Positions 1-10,400 of a DNA stretch of 64,000 bases are shown here, one piece after another. Position 1 is the stretch's first letter. Every line of letters begins with the position of its first letter. A program made the translations under genes and the position numbers. The notes under the pieces are model-generated. The model saw only the letters and a list, made by a program, of their open reading frames with translations. It did not search any database and was not told the origin of the DNA. The DNA lies in NCBI RefSeq assembly GCF_000003815.2, contig NC_049982.1:14986769-15050768 (forward strand). The letters run 5' to 3'. Origin of the DNA: Branchiostoma floridae (Eukaryota > Chordata > Leptocardii > Amphioxiformes > Branchiostomatidae).

Positions 1-1141
1 GTAGCGTCCACGGGGGGGCGGGTCTTCTCTGAGTCTGACGTACGAATGTTATCGAGACACGTTGCACATTGTACGACGGAGGACACGTCCCGTCCGCTGT
101 TGCGTTAGCAAGCTTGTGCGATCGTTCGGCATTACGTAGGAAAATTGTGTGTTCTTCTAATTAAAAAAAATCAATTCTTAATTGCTACAGATCGTTAGTA
201 GATATCAGTTTGCGCAACACTACGTTTGTAGCTTGCATCATTATGCAACGAAAAACGAAGTTTCATTACAGTGGTATGTACCAAAGTGCTGTATTTTGTC
301 ATAGAAAAAATGATATCAGAGGTAATGAAAATGATGACGTCATCAATTTGGCCCCCCAAAAAATCAGATTTAGAATTCTTTAATGCCCATCTATCAACAT
401 TCGTTATGGCTCCATTCATTCTTAATTCATTAATAAGAAAACAGTGGAAGGTCAAAATGCCAATTTAGCCGACCGAGATACCTTAAAAAACAACCAAAAA
501 CCCAAAATATCATAATTTCTAAGGCATCTATCAAAAAAGTGAACAAAAGTCTGTATTTGCTATCCCTACCTCCATGCCAAGTTTCAGGTCATTTGGCCCC
601 AAAATGAAAAAAAAAGGTGAATTAAATTGAACAGGTTGATTTGACAGGAGCAGGAGAAGAGACAAAGCAAAAACAATATTGAAAATCCATGCTGTAGTAT
701 GGATTGCAATATATCAATATATGGTAGCATTGTAGACCTAGACGGGGAAAACACCAGACACCAGACGGATCCGTGAATGAATATCTGTTGAAAAGACCAG
801 ATGGGGAATGCCCCAATGACGACTGGGAAAAATACGACGGGGAATAATCCCCAACGACGGGGAGAGTTCCACGACGACGGGGAAAAAAGTGGGGAATGCT
901 CCATAACGACGGGGAAACCCCCCAAAAAAATCTGGGACCGGAAGGACTCGCCTTAAGCAGTAAGCAGTAAGTTGTGTTTTCTAGTAGGCACACTGCTTCA
1001 GAGGGACAGTGACTGTCCCATTTTCAGGTGACCTTTGTCAATTGCTTATTTGCAATTAACCCATCTTGAAACATTACAAAACAGCCTCCCAGCTGTTTTT
1101 TTCCGTCTTTCTGTCCCAACATGGCTTGCTGTCTCTTCCAG
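1..1141. other. Upstream region of the isochorismatase-like gene, CpG-rich at its start
   Basis: The first 150 bases are rich in CpG and include a G-run and a GGCGGG box (about 10-22), so they could be a promoter or first non-coding exon. The rest is A/T-rich with no recognisable coding sequence. A good splice acceptor (pyrimidine tract then CAG) ends at 1141, just ahead of the ATG at 1168, and a weaker one ends near 1027. A spliced 5' UTR is therefore likely, but I cannot place its first exon firmly; a weak donor-like GTAGGA lies at 136. Confidence 0.35.
738..925. repeat. Degenerate short tandem repeat built on ACGACGGGGAA
   Basis: The motif (A)ACGACGGGGAA recurs imperfectly from about 738 to 925, with several near-perfect units between 830 and 925. 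It also creates Pro/Ser/Trp-rich open frames on the minus strand that look like repeat artefacts rather than genes. Confidence 0.6.
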
Positions 1142-1167
1142 AACATTCAGTAAAAGTGAAAGTGAAG

Positions 1168-1827
1168 ATGTCATCGGTACCAGCAGTGGGGAGCATTGCT
1201 GTGGTTCTCATCGACCTACAGCGGTCCTTCACTCGTGGGCTCTGGGCTGCCTGCGTCGGGGAGACTAAAGGAAACCACATCAGGCAATGTTTCACTCGTT
1301 GTGCCAACCTACTGGTGAAGCTACAGAAGGACGTTCCTGTCCTCCTGAGTCGTTGTCCGGTTGGAGGGTATGACTTAGACTGGGCCGAGGAGCTGGAGGA
1401 GGTTGTGTCGGCTAAGACGTACCCTTCAGTCCTCAAGTACGACACCAACATCTTAGATGCCGCGGGGTTTACGGAATGGCTTGGGAAGGTGATGAGGAGC
1501 GGGGTGTCGACCCTTGTGGTGGGAGGCTGTACGACCACCAGCTGTGTGCGTGTGTCGTCCTCGCAGATCCAGCGCCACTTCTCCAACAAAGGGCTGCAGG
1601 TGGTGGTGGACCTGAGTCTGTGTGGCGCTCGGGACAGTAACTATGTGCCACGCTGCCAGGCCTGCATGGACAAGTACATGATGTATGGTATGGACAGCAC
1701 CTGTGACATGTGCGTCACTCCAGGTGTCCCAGCTGTCTCACCTGTGGACAAGGCTGCAGAAGACATGAAGAAATCAGGTGTCCAAGTGGTCCAGCAGTTT
1801 GACTGGACACCATGTCTTGAAGAATGA
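1168..1827 (+). CDS. Isochorismatase-like cysteine hydrolase, 219 aa
   Basis: A complete open frame in one exon. Isochorismatase-fold enzymes use an Asp-Lys-Cys triad, and all three are visible: Asp16 in VLIDLQRSF after the first beta strand, Lys90 in SVLKYDTNIL, and the nucleophile Cys126 in GGCTTTSCV. Length (219 aa) is normal for the family. I chose the ATG at 1168 because a strong acceptor ends at 1141 and the core strand begins 10 residues later; the frame stays open upstream but only into a likely intron. The natural substrate cannot be read from sequence: relatives hydrolyse nicotinamide, N-carbamoyl compounds, isochorismate or other small molecules. Residues 163-182 carry two CxxC pairs (CQAC, CDMC) where relatives usually have a loop and helix. 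No signal peptide or membrane segment is seen, so a cytosolic location is likely. Confidence 0.88.
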   Translation: MSSVPAVGSIAVVLIDLQRSFTRGLWAACVGETKGNHIRQCFTRCANLLVKLQKDVPVLLSRCPVGGYDLDWAEELEEVVSAKTYPSVLKYDTNILDAAGFTEWLGKVMRSGVSTLVVGGCTTTSCVRVSSSQIQRHFSNKGLQVVVDLSLCGARDSNYVPRCQACMDKYMMYGMDSTCDMCVTPGVPAVSPVDKAAEDMKKSGVQVVQQFDWTPCLEE

Positions 1828-2780
1828 TGAAGTTGAATGATGATGTTGGGACACACCAAAACTTCACACCATCCGTCCAAAAAATCTTAACTTCAGTACA
1901 TAAATTTGATGAAAATGTGTTTGCATGAGCTTGAAATGGCAGATTTTACAAGGAATATCAATGAGAGGGATGAAAAAAATTAAAGCTGGAGACAGCCCTG
2001 GGTATATTTGTACTTCTATGTTGATTAACAGTCAAACCATCAAACCATACTGCGTGATGACAAACACTATAAAAAGAAAGCCTTCTGCTTTATTTCATTA
2101 TTGCGGAAAATGGTAATATAGCACTACCAATTATTGTTTGAATTATTCAAAATATCATTTATCTTGAGAATGCACAGACAGAGCTAGATGGGTAACCTAT
2201 ATCTAGAACCACTGTAACTACCAGCTGGTGGTAGACCCATCTCTATTCCTGGAGGGATGATTTAAGAAACATCTAGAACCTTTTTACCAGAAACACCCAG
2301 AAAGACTTAAGAGATGTCTAGCACCCCTGCAGCAACCGGTTGATGTGATAGCCAGTCCAGTCCGACTTTATAAACATCTAGACATCCTTAAGAAACATGT
2401 GGAAAGACTTAATAAATGTCTAGAACCCCTTCAGCTAACAGCTGCTGTTAGAGCCAGTCTAGTCCATCTTGTAGACCCATCCCTGACCCTGGGATGACTT
2501 GATTAACATCTAGACTTCCTTAAGATATATGTAAAAATTCTTAGGAAATGTCTAGCACCCGTGCAGCGACCTGCTGGTGTGAGAGCCAGTCCAGCCCGTC
2601 ATGAAGTCCCATGCCTGTCCGAGCGTCGCAGGCCTGGATGTGCCTGGAGTGCCTACAGCATAGACTCAGTCTGTCTGTGATCTCTTCTATGGGGGGGGGC
2701 ATTGGGCAGGTCCTGTATAAGATAGACTTTATGTATTAAGAAAACAAAAAGCCAAATAAAAGTTTTAAATGTTCTACAGT
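1828..2780 (+). other. Possible 3' UTR of the isochorismatase-like gene
   Basis: No coding sequence is recognised after the stop. AATAAA signals occur at 2411-2416 and 2755-2760; the second is followed by a GT-rich stretch, a plausible polyadenylation context. The exact 3' end is inferred. Confidence 0.3.
2190..2605. repeat. Diverged tandem repeat with TGTCTAGAACC-type units
   Basis: Blocks such as ACATCTAGAACC, ATGTCTAGCACCC, GAGCCAGTCCAGTCC and GACCCATCCCTGACCCTG recur in similar order. Three comparable units begin near 2304, 2406 and 2537, so spacing is irregular (about 100-130 bp). It is probably an old minisatellite or a decayed repeat within the putative 3' UTR. Confidence 0.55.
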
Positions 2781-3170
2781 TGATATTGTCTGAAGAGACC
2801 GGTATCGTCATATTTCTTTGATCCTTGAATCGGCTTGTATCCATTGATACTTCGCCGACCGCGTGTTCCCTCCTGTGTTTACACGTCAGATTCCACCATT
2901 ATGCTAATGTGGTCCTCACAAGAAAAGCCTGTCATTTTAGACTTATCTCTTAATAAATGTAAGAATACAATCCACCATAGTCTGAAGTTCATATGATTTT
3001 ATCTGTGTAACAATTTATTTAGAATGTTTTTGTAATGTAAATTAGCCTCAGCGATAGTGTATTAGAACGTAACTTTACCACAATTTACCTCCGTAATTGT
3101 GGTGTCGTCTGTTGACCTTATATGACCTCATTTGTTGGCGGTAAGGCAGTTTTGTTTTGAAAATAAAGAG
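2781..3170. other. Intergenic, no gene seen
   Basis: A/T-rich unique-looking sequence between the first gene and the repeat cluster. No coding exon, RNA gene or clear element is recognised. Confidence 0.4.
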
Positions 3171-3440
3171 GTTTTAAATCCGGTGTAGGTTGACGATACG
3201 GCTGCTGTATGGCCGAATGTGTGCCGGACCGTAGATCAGCTGTCCGCCGTGGCCGTAATCAGCAGTGTTTCTGTGTCTGCGGGACCGGAAATTGTGTGGC
3301 CGTGGCCGCGTTGGACAGGTGGCCACTAAGCCTATTTCTTGATCATTACGAATCCAAGGGACCGACAAAAAGTGGCCACTATGGCCAGGTGGCCGGTATG
3401 CAAAGGTGGCCGCTAATACAGGTTTGACTGTACACGACAA
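3171..3440. repeat. GGCC-rich interspersed repeat
   Basis: The block contains many spaced GTGGCC/GGCCAC words (AGGTGGCCACTAAG, AGTGGCCACTATGG, AGGTGGCCGCTAAT) and ends in ACAGGTTTGACTGTA. The composition contrasts sharply with the A/T-rich flanks. I read it as a copy of a dispersed repeat of unknown class. Confidence 0.45.
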
Positions 3441-3589
3441 GCCCTAAGTGCTTCAAAAGCTACCTGTACCCCTATGTACAAATGTTCAATTGGTATTACC
3501 ATCTTTCAACAAAATACACCAGCTTCACAGGCATGCAGTGGTAGCTGGTCTACCACTTTTCTGACACAATGCACAATGCGTGGTTATGC

Positions 3590-3802
3590 TAGTGGACATG
3601 AGATCAAAAGATCATGGTTTGATTTCTGGTCTTCCTGGTAAGACACTGTGTAGAGGCACTGTACACAACTTTCCTCATTCCATTCAGCTATTGGAAGGTA
3701 GAGCCCAACCCTTGATCGGTAGGTCAGTAACATGACAGAATTTGAACCCAGGACTCCTGGGCTCTGGGCCAAACACCCTGCAGTTATGCCACACGACCAC
3801 CC
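3590..3802 (-). mobile_element. tRNA-derived SINE, minus strand
   Basis: On the minus strand the element starts near 3802 with a tRNA-like head: GGGTGGTCGTGTGGCATAAC (A-box region) followed by CCTGGGTTCAAATTC (B box). A non-tRNA body then runs toward about 3590, and an (AT)n tract lies directly outside the head. The degenerate boxes and attached body argue against a functional tRNA. The head resembles that of the SINE at 22255-22699. Confidence 0.65.
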
Positions 3803-3876
3803 ATATATATACATGTATATATATATATATATATATGAAAGAATATATCTGAGCCTATGATATTGAAACAACAATG

Positions 3877-4272
3877 CTGACAGACCTTTTAATCAGCACC
3901 AGGGACAAAGACATCCCATAATATTCCCACAGAAATGTTGTCTGACAGACCTGTCAATCAGCATCAAGGACAGATCCATCCCATAATATTCCCACAGAAA
4001 TGTTGTCTGACAGACCTGTCAATCAGCACCAGGGACAGAGCCATCCCATAATATTACCACAGCAATGTAGTCTGACAGACCTGTCAATCAGCACCAAGGA
4101 CAGAGCCATCCCATAATATTCCCACAGCAATGTAGTCTGACATACCTGTCAATCAGCACCAAGGACAGATCCATCCCATAATATTCCCACAGAAATGTTG
4201 CCTGACAGACCTGTCGATCAGCACCAAGGACAGAGCCATCCCATAATAGTCCCACAGCAATGTAGTCTGATA
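3877..4272. repeat. Tandem array, 65-bp unit, six copies plus a partial
   Basis: CTGACAGACCTGTCAATCAG-type unit starts fall at 3877, 3942, 4007, 4072, 4137, 4202 and 4267, an exact 65-bp spacing with few substitutions between copies. Each unit also holds ATCCCATAATATTCCCACAG. The array ends abruptly in a G-rich stretch (4275-4345). Confidence 0.95.
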
Positions 4273-4541
4273 GAGGGGAACTGCTGCTTTGTGTGTATTT
4301 GGGGGTGGGGGTACATGTATGTGAGGGGGGAGGGGGAGTAGGGTAGGTCTCACACTTTTACACGAGTTGTACGTCACCAAAAGAAATTTAATATTGCTGT
4401 TAAATCATGCACGTCTTGTGCCGTGAGCAGGTGTGATTATTATCTACAAATCTGGATATAAACGTGACAGTGTGTCCTTTTTCACGACAAGCTCACCTGC
4501 CTCGAAAAGGGACTCAAAACTTTTCGCCTTGTTGTCTTCGA

Positions 4542-4595
4542 ATGCATCCCTATCGAAGCCTTTTCAAAAATGTGTTGAACACGTGGATGTCTGAA
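4542..4595 (+). CDS. Candidate first coding exon of the AhpD-like gene
   Basis: An ATG at 4542 opens 18 codons reading MHPYRSLFKNVLNTWMSE before a GTGTGC donor at 4596. The phase (0) matches the phase-0 acceptor of the next exon at 5648. The peptide is basic and amphipathic with no acidic residue until its end, as expected of a mitochondrial presequence. The donor is weak and other short ATG exons could fit, so this is an inference from phase and composition only. Confidence 0.3.
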
Positions 4596-4753
4596 GTGTG
4601 CATACCTCGAAAATTACTGTTGCTGCACTAGTATATCTCTTTAAATTCATCACTAATTTATTTGGCGGTATTATGACTAGTGGTGATATTATGATAATGG
4701 ATGTTAACCTTGTAGGATTTCAAATTGTCAAAGGGAGTCAAAAACTCCACAAA

Positions 4754-4850
4754 ACAGATTTCTTTGTAACGAAATGGACCATTGTTTTGAGTATCGTCCA
4801 TTCACATACTGAATCTGGACCTGAATTTTCTGTACTGGTACCCACCCCTG
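4754..4850. mobile_element. Fragment of a hAT-like non-autonomous element
   Basis: From ACAGATTTCTTTG to the terminus GTACCCACCCCTG this stretch closely matches the 3' end of the complete element at 29318-29725 (shared GAAATGGACCATTGTTTTGA and CTGAATTTTCTGTAC). The 5' half is not recognisable, so it is a truncated copy. Confidence 0.75.
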
Positions 4851-5647
4851 GCCACTACCACTTGAAGACCCAAAACCTGATCCCAGCTTTTGTCACAACC
4901 TAACAGCACACCAGTTACAAAACCAGTCCATCCGGCTGTTCTGTATCATCTCTGTTCTGAACAGACTGACATGGAAATGCTGCCTAAAAATAAGATATAA
5001 CCTTCTTTAGGAAGGTAACTAGATCTCCAATATGAAATATATAATTTGCAACTGGTCTCAAAATGTTGAAGAATCTGCAGGAAACGAGAAACTTCACAAG
5101 TATGCTGAAAACTTATCAAAATCTGGCTTGCTTGATCTTGGACAGAGTTGCATATTTTTTCCACTCACAATACCAGTATTTACTACATGTATTTGCAATG
5201 GTACACCTGTCCCCTGCACATCAGACTGGTGAAAAATTAAAGTCATTTTGGTTTAGCAAATCAGGAGAGGTAACGTTATGGAAATGAGCAGAGTATGCAA
5301 ATGAGATAGGATATATGCTGTATAATGTAGATGGGAAAGGATGAAGTGAGCACGAAGTTTGTACAGTTGGGATGGTTGGTGAACCAGTACCAGTAGGGGT
5401 AATGGGACATGGGCGATGGTTGAGGTTGGGTTGAAAAGGCTACAGAGAGAAAATTGGAGATGATACATGTATCTATACCAAGTATTTATTCCCCTTACCC
5501 ACCATGTAGTTAAGATTTTTGGGAGCATTGCCTTGCACCCTGGCACTGCGATAAGGCTTTTCCAGACTCCACCTTCTGAATCACATGTCTGACACATTGG
5601 ATTTGTGTGGCAATGGAAATATTTTATTAGTACTGATTTCTTTTTAG

Positions 5648-5791
5648 CACCATGCTGCAGCACCATCTATCAGCTCGGCACATTACTGCACCTCCAGCTC
5701 TGACGACAAGGCTGTCAGCAGGTTCCCAATCCCTGATAAATCAACGCTACCTCAAGACATGCAGGACCTGATGGCCGAAGTAGAGGAAAAG
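5648..5791 (+). CDS. AhpD-like gene, exon with variable N-terminal region
   Basis: Acceptor TTCTTTTTAG ends at 5647. The exon encodes HHAAAPSISSAHYC, then RFPIPDKSTLPQDM, and ends at the consensus donor AAG|gtaagaaat. The Ala/Ser-rich start looks like the tail of a targeting peptide or linker. Confidence 0.85.
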
Positions 5792-6631
5792 GTAAGAAAT
5801 CTAAATATTGTGATTTGTAAGGGCAATGTTGCACCCCTAACCTGTGGCTTGTAGAAGAACACAGCCAGTTGGTGCCATGAATCACATATATCAGTAACTC
5901 TATGTTTCTATCTTATCCAGTCAGGGTTCCTTCCCAACGTCTTTAAGGCTCTATCTCATCGTCCGGAGGAGTTCCGAGCTTTCTTCAAGTACTATGATGC
6001 CTTGATGGCGAAGGAAACGGGCAACCTGACGAAGGCTGACCGAGAGATGATCGTGGTGGCAACGAGTGCCACAAACAACTGTATGTACTGTGTGGTCGCA
6101 CATGGGGCACTGCTGAGGATCTACTCCAAAAAACCTCTCCTTGCTGACCAGGTGCACAGCTCACACATTTACTAGTATGCAGTGCCCCAGGTTGATGTGT
6201 CTGTCCTCTCAGATAAAACTGTTGGGACTTGCATTGCTTTATCTTATTGGTGTATGCTTGATTCCCTTATGAGTAGAACTGGGTTCAAAACATTCTGATA
6301 GATTGAGTGTCTTTTCCCAATGACTTTGAATTCCCATCCTTTGGTTTTTCAAATCCAGGTTGCAACAAACTGGCATTTAGCAGACCTTGATGACAGACAG
6401 AAGGCCATTCTGGAGTTTGCCACCGCTGTGGGAGCCTCGGAAACCATCACAGAGGAGCACTTCCACAAGCTGGAACAGCACGGCCTGGACCGAGAGGACG
6501 CGTGGGACATCGGTGCGATCGCTGCGCTGTTTGCCCTGTCCAACAGGATGGCTCACCTGACCAACATGAGGGCAAATGAGGAGTTCTACTTGATGGGCAG
6601 GATTCCCAGGGAAAAGAAGGCGCCAACTTGA
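5648..6631 (+). CDS. AhpD/carboxymuconolactone decarboxylase-like peroxidase-related protein
   Basis: Three exons join in phase 0: 5648-5791 (48 codons), 5921-6151 (77 codons) and 6359-6631 (90 codons plus stop), giving 215 residues plus an unplaced N-terminus. The middle exon carries the family signature NNCMYCVVAHG: a CxxC followed four residues later by His, the redox-active site of AhpD-type alkylhydroperoxidases. Flanking text (RFPIPDKSTLP, SGFLPNVFKALSHRPEEF, LTKADREMIVVATSATN) fits the all-alpha 'peroxidase-related enzyme' subgroup. Family members reduce peroxides through the Cys pair; the substrate here is unknown. The third exon holds the C-terminal helices (AALFALSNRMAHLTNMRANEEFYLMGR). 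Exon edges: AAG|gtaaga, ccag|TCA, CAG|gtgcac, ccag|GTT, stop TGA at 6629-6631. A start inside the first exon (ATG at 5652) is out of frame, so an upstream exon is required. Confidence 0.88.
5921..6151 (+). CDS. AhpD-like gene, catalytic exon
   Basis: Acceptor TCTTATCCAG ends at 5920 and the donor is CAG|gtgcac. The exon contains the CMYC...H active-site motif (residues 102-109 counted from 5648). Confidence 0.92.
6359..6631 (+). CDS. AhpD-like gene, terminal coding exon
   Basis: Acceptor TTTTTCAAATCCAG ends at 6358. The frame runs 90 codons to TGA. No AATAAA is seen in the following 200 bases. Confidence 0.92.
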   Translation, partial: VATNWHLADLDDRQKAILEFATAVGASETITEEHFHKLEQHGLDREDAWDIGAIAALFALSNRMAHLTNMRANEEFYLMGRIPREKKAPT

Positions 6632-6879
6632 TCTTTTCCTTGATATCTTCATTTTTGTGCAGTAGTTTTATGGTGACCTTTCCACATGGAATACATGAAC
6701 TGCAAATTGAAAACACCATGAAAACCATCTAATGCAAAATCTAGTCCCTGCAGAAAAAAATAGAACAGAACTTTTTAAAAATGGATTGTAGTGAACGTTG
6801 ATAGGGGTGGTAAACATTGTAATTTTTTAGCGCTGTCCGACTATATCCTTTCCTTCCTTAGGCGTAAGCTGTAGCGAAG

Positions 6880-7470
6880 CTACATTGCACTACTAGCTAC
6901 TACAAAGGCAAATACGCAAAGAACAAATTACGCTCGTACAGATTGTTCAAATTCACCTATAACGAAGAAGAGTACCTTCAGATTCCAAACGAACGACAAA
7001 GATCTGTTATCACCAAACTAGGAATCAGCTGCCACAAACTCCGTGTTGAATCAGGGAGACACAACCGCACACCTCTGGAGCAAAGAGTCTGTCAGTTCTG
7101 TTACCTGAACAAGGACGAAGGTGAAGCCCACTTTTTATTAGATTGTAGTTAATATAGTAACGATAGAAGTATTCTTTTTAGCTATATTATAGAAAAGTTC
7201 CCTCGTTTTGAATCATTGTATAGTGTTGAAAAATTCATTTTTCTTATGAGGTTTGATCAAATGACATTATACATTATACAAACACATTTCAAGCTACATA
7301 GTTAACATTACTAAGAAACGAGAAGAAGCTGAACAAATGTATTAGACTATGTTTTAGATTTGTCTTGGAAACCATGTGTACTGTATTACTACCTTTTGTG
7401 TCAGTATGCCGGCACTTTGCCTGACAGGGCATGAATGTGCAATGAAGGCTATTGTTAATTAAAAAGTGTC
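6880..7470 (+). mobile_element. Truncated LINE: reverse-transcriptase C-terminus and 3' tail
   Basis: From about 6889 to 7152 the frame reads TTSYYKGKYAKNKLRSYRLF... and ends in GRHNRTPLEQRVCQFCYLN...EAHFLLDCS, the Cys-rich C-terminal segment typical of non-LTR retrotransposon ORF2 (CxxC then H and C). Decayed sequence follows to a tail near 7398-7445 (GGGCATGAATGTGCAATGAA) resembling the LINE tails at 13005 and 16010. The 5' part is missing, as in typical 5'-truncated insertions. Confidence 0.82.
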
Positions 7471-10400
7471 ATGCTTGTTGTCAGTCTTAGGCTTGACAGC
7501 TTTGCCTTTACCCATTATACTGCACTTAGCTTCTTGCTCACTAGAGGTCTCTGCTAGGCTTTGCACAAGTAATAAAAGACAATCTATTATGTTTGTTACC
7601 TTACTTACTGATGTCCTTCAAGTTAAAGGCAAAACAATAGTACATTTTGCTTTGAATTTTTGGGGGTTGTGACATTTTTGGACAGATGCAAAAACTTTGG
7701 TCCACTTTGATTTGTCATTGATTTTCCAAGTCTATCATTTTCTCATTTTTCCCCATTAGGTCATGTTGATAGTGGATACTAGCAACAACCGTGAGCACAT
7801 CAATTTTTGGCCATTTGCAAGAAAAAAGTTCTCAACATTACTGTAAATCATACAAAGTACATGTAGCTGCTAAATGAGCAAATACATACCATAGATTGCA
7901 CACAAATAATAAATCAGAAAACGGATACTATTGTAATTCCTGATCACTTAACAGTAACTTCATTTTAGCTACTTTTATCATTCACTTTTCAACCACTGAA
8001 ATATCATTATCACAGTTATTTCATTGCTGTGCTGTTGATTCCAATGGGAAAAAGATGTGAAAGAACATAAATTAAGAATCTATTATTTACAATACTATGT
8101 GTGTTGAGTAATTTATTCAACTTTCCTGACCACTTAGATTTCATAATGAAGGCAACTTTTTTTAAGGTTGTCATCCATATAATCAAATCAAAATGGTCTT
8201 ATTTCCATCCTTAGAAATATCTCATTCAGCAATATATTTGTTTGAAGATGGCTCATAATGACAAAAATGAATTCTATTACTCTATATATGGTATAATGTA
8301 CAATAGTCTGTATAGATGTGTGAGACTTTCGCTACATTTTGCCTACTATATGGTAAATTTCTATAAGAGCCAACAGTAGGTGTCACAAAGGAATGGGCTA
8401 TTTAGAACATTGTTTGAAGCCAAAGAATGAAGAATTCAAGATCCAAGTTTGCCATTGTTTTTTTTGTTGGAGTTTCTGTATCTTTTTACTAAGATTTCAA
8501 TACTGGTAGCCAGTATGTACAACTTTGTGTTAATACAGACTACCCCCTCAGTAACCTGAGGCAGTTTTTCCACCTATTTGCACCCTACATTCAGACACGT
8601 TCAGTCAGCCTTTCTCCTTTGTCTTCCTCCAGTGAACAACCTATCAGCCGGAAAAACCCTCCGGCCAACAGTGGCCAACAGATCCAGCAACAAACGCATG
8701 TACATGTATGAAAAAAAGTGTATCTGTTATCAAAGGGCTCTATGAAAGCTTGTCTAAGATAGGAATTTATGTCAGAAAAAGTAGTCTAAGACACAGATCT
8801 AGAAAATGCTGCACAGATATCCATTTAAGGGACAGCAAGAAGATTCTACAGTACTACATATAAAGATACACTTGTGTATGGTAAGTATGTTATGTCTTTG
8901 TTGTTGGTTGCGTTTGATGCCGAAGATAAGAAAAGAAAGTCAGCATGAAAAGAAAAGAATAATAGTCAGATATAATTTCGCCACTTGTATCCAGAAATGA
9001 TTTTTGAGCCAATTAATTGTTCTGAAGAAATGATAATGAAGATCACTGGTACCGGGATAGATCTATATAGGGTCTAATTTGCCAGATTAGGTTTATTTCT
9101 CAAAAGTCCTGGGAAAAGATTATAATCAATGGCAAATCATTTCTTGATATCAAATGCCAGAAAAGAATAAATGGAATTTTTTTTTGTTTCATCATGGTTT
9201 TTACTTTCAGATTTATCATTGTAATGTCTCTGTTTACTGCCAACAGATTCATTTGTCTTATTCTCCCATTACACATTTAAAGGGATCAAAAAAGGAGCCG
9301 GAATGTCTGTTTTGCTCCATTATAAGTAAACAAACAGATACACATGTTTGATTGCCGTTTGATGAATGTGTTTGGTCACACATCATCATCATCATGTCTC
9401 CAGGTCAGCAGCAAACAGACGAGTGGTTTTAACGCCTGACAAACATCATGGTCTCACCAAGCTTTTATCAACCTTGGGTTGATGGTCCACGGTGGATCAA
9501 ACCGCTTGATCTCCACATAATCCACGCCAACTTTACGATCCACATTTCTGTGGAAAGCGCGCTGTGTCTACAATGTAGGTCACTAAGTTTTCATGGGATG
9601 GGCAAGGATACTAGTATGCCTTTCCCTACTAGATACAGATAGAAATCTCGACAGCAACTTACACTACATACAAACAGACATAAACTAATATTAGACATAT
9701 ATGAATATATATAGATATATATATAGGTATGAATAAGTCAACATGTTTAGTCTAGCGTGTCGAATACACTATTGGTTCTAAGGTAAAAACATTCTTTGAT
9801 ATTGTATTTTCCTATTTGTACACAGGGTTATCGCCTCCCAGAATGTAGTTGAATTGATCTATCGAACGGAAAGAACCAAACTCTTTAGAGCAAGCGGAAA
9901 TGTGCGTTTATCAGCATTTCGTGAACAATCAATGACATACATACACGATGTAACTTTGCTCAACCTACATCAATAATCGATGAAAAAGTGGAACAAATTA
10001 GCTTGCTTTTTTGTGAACGCAGTCAGAAGTCATTTTTATCAACTGCCTTTCATTTACCTGTCCGTCTTTATCTTTTACTTCTTATATGAGCGTTATATGT
10101 TCAAGGACGATGAACCACCATGCCATGCGAAGGGTGCATGTGAGGACACCAAGAGTCGTAGGATGGGGAAGGGACATAGATTTGAATGACAGAAGCGCCC
10201 AGTGAGAAGTGTCAATAAGCACTGAGGGATGCAGGTCGCCATTACATGCATGCGACAACGCACGTCCTCCAAATTAGCAACCATGACGCAGTTAGCGGGC
10301 CTACCATACATACTTAAAACCTGTTCGCGTGGCGGCTGCCTTTTTGCTTCAACGCGCCATGCCGTTGGCCTCCGACCAAGCCAACACTCACGCCAACTAA

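Noticed and set aside
5652-5791. ATG within the AhpD-like exon as the start codon (MLQHHLSARHIT)
   Set aside because: It looks like a targeting peptide but is out of frame with the conserved protein, which must be entered from an upstream exon.
8620-8760. Strong acceptor-like tract (CTTTGTCTTCCTCCAG) followed by a short open frame
   Set aside because: The downstream peptide has no recognisable homology and no partner exon can be assigned; could be an unannotated UTR exon but unsupported.
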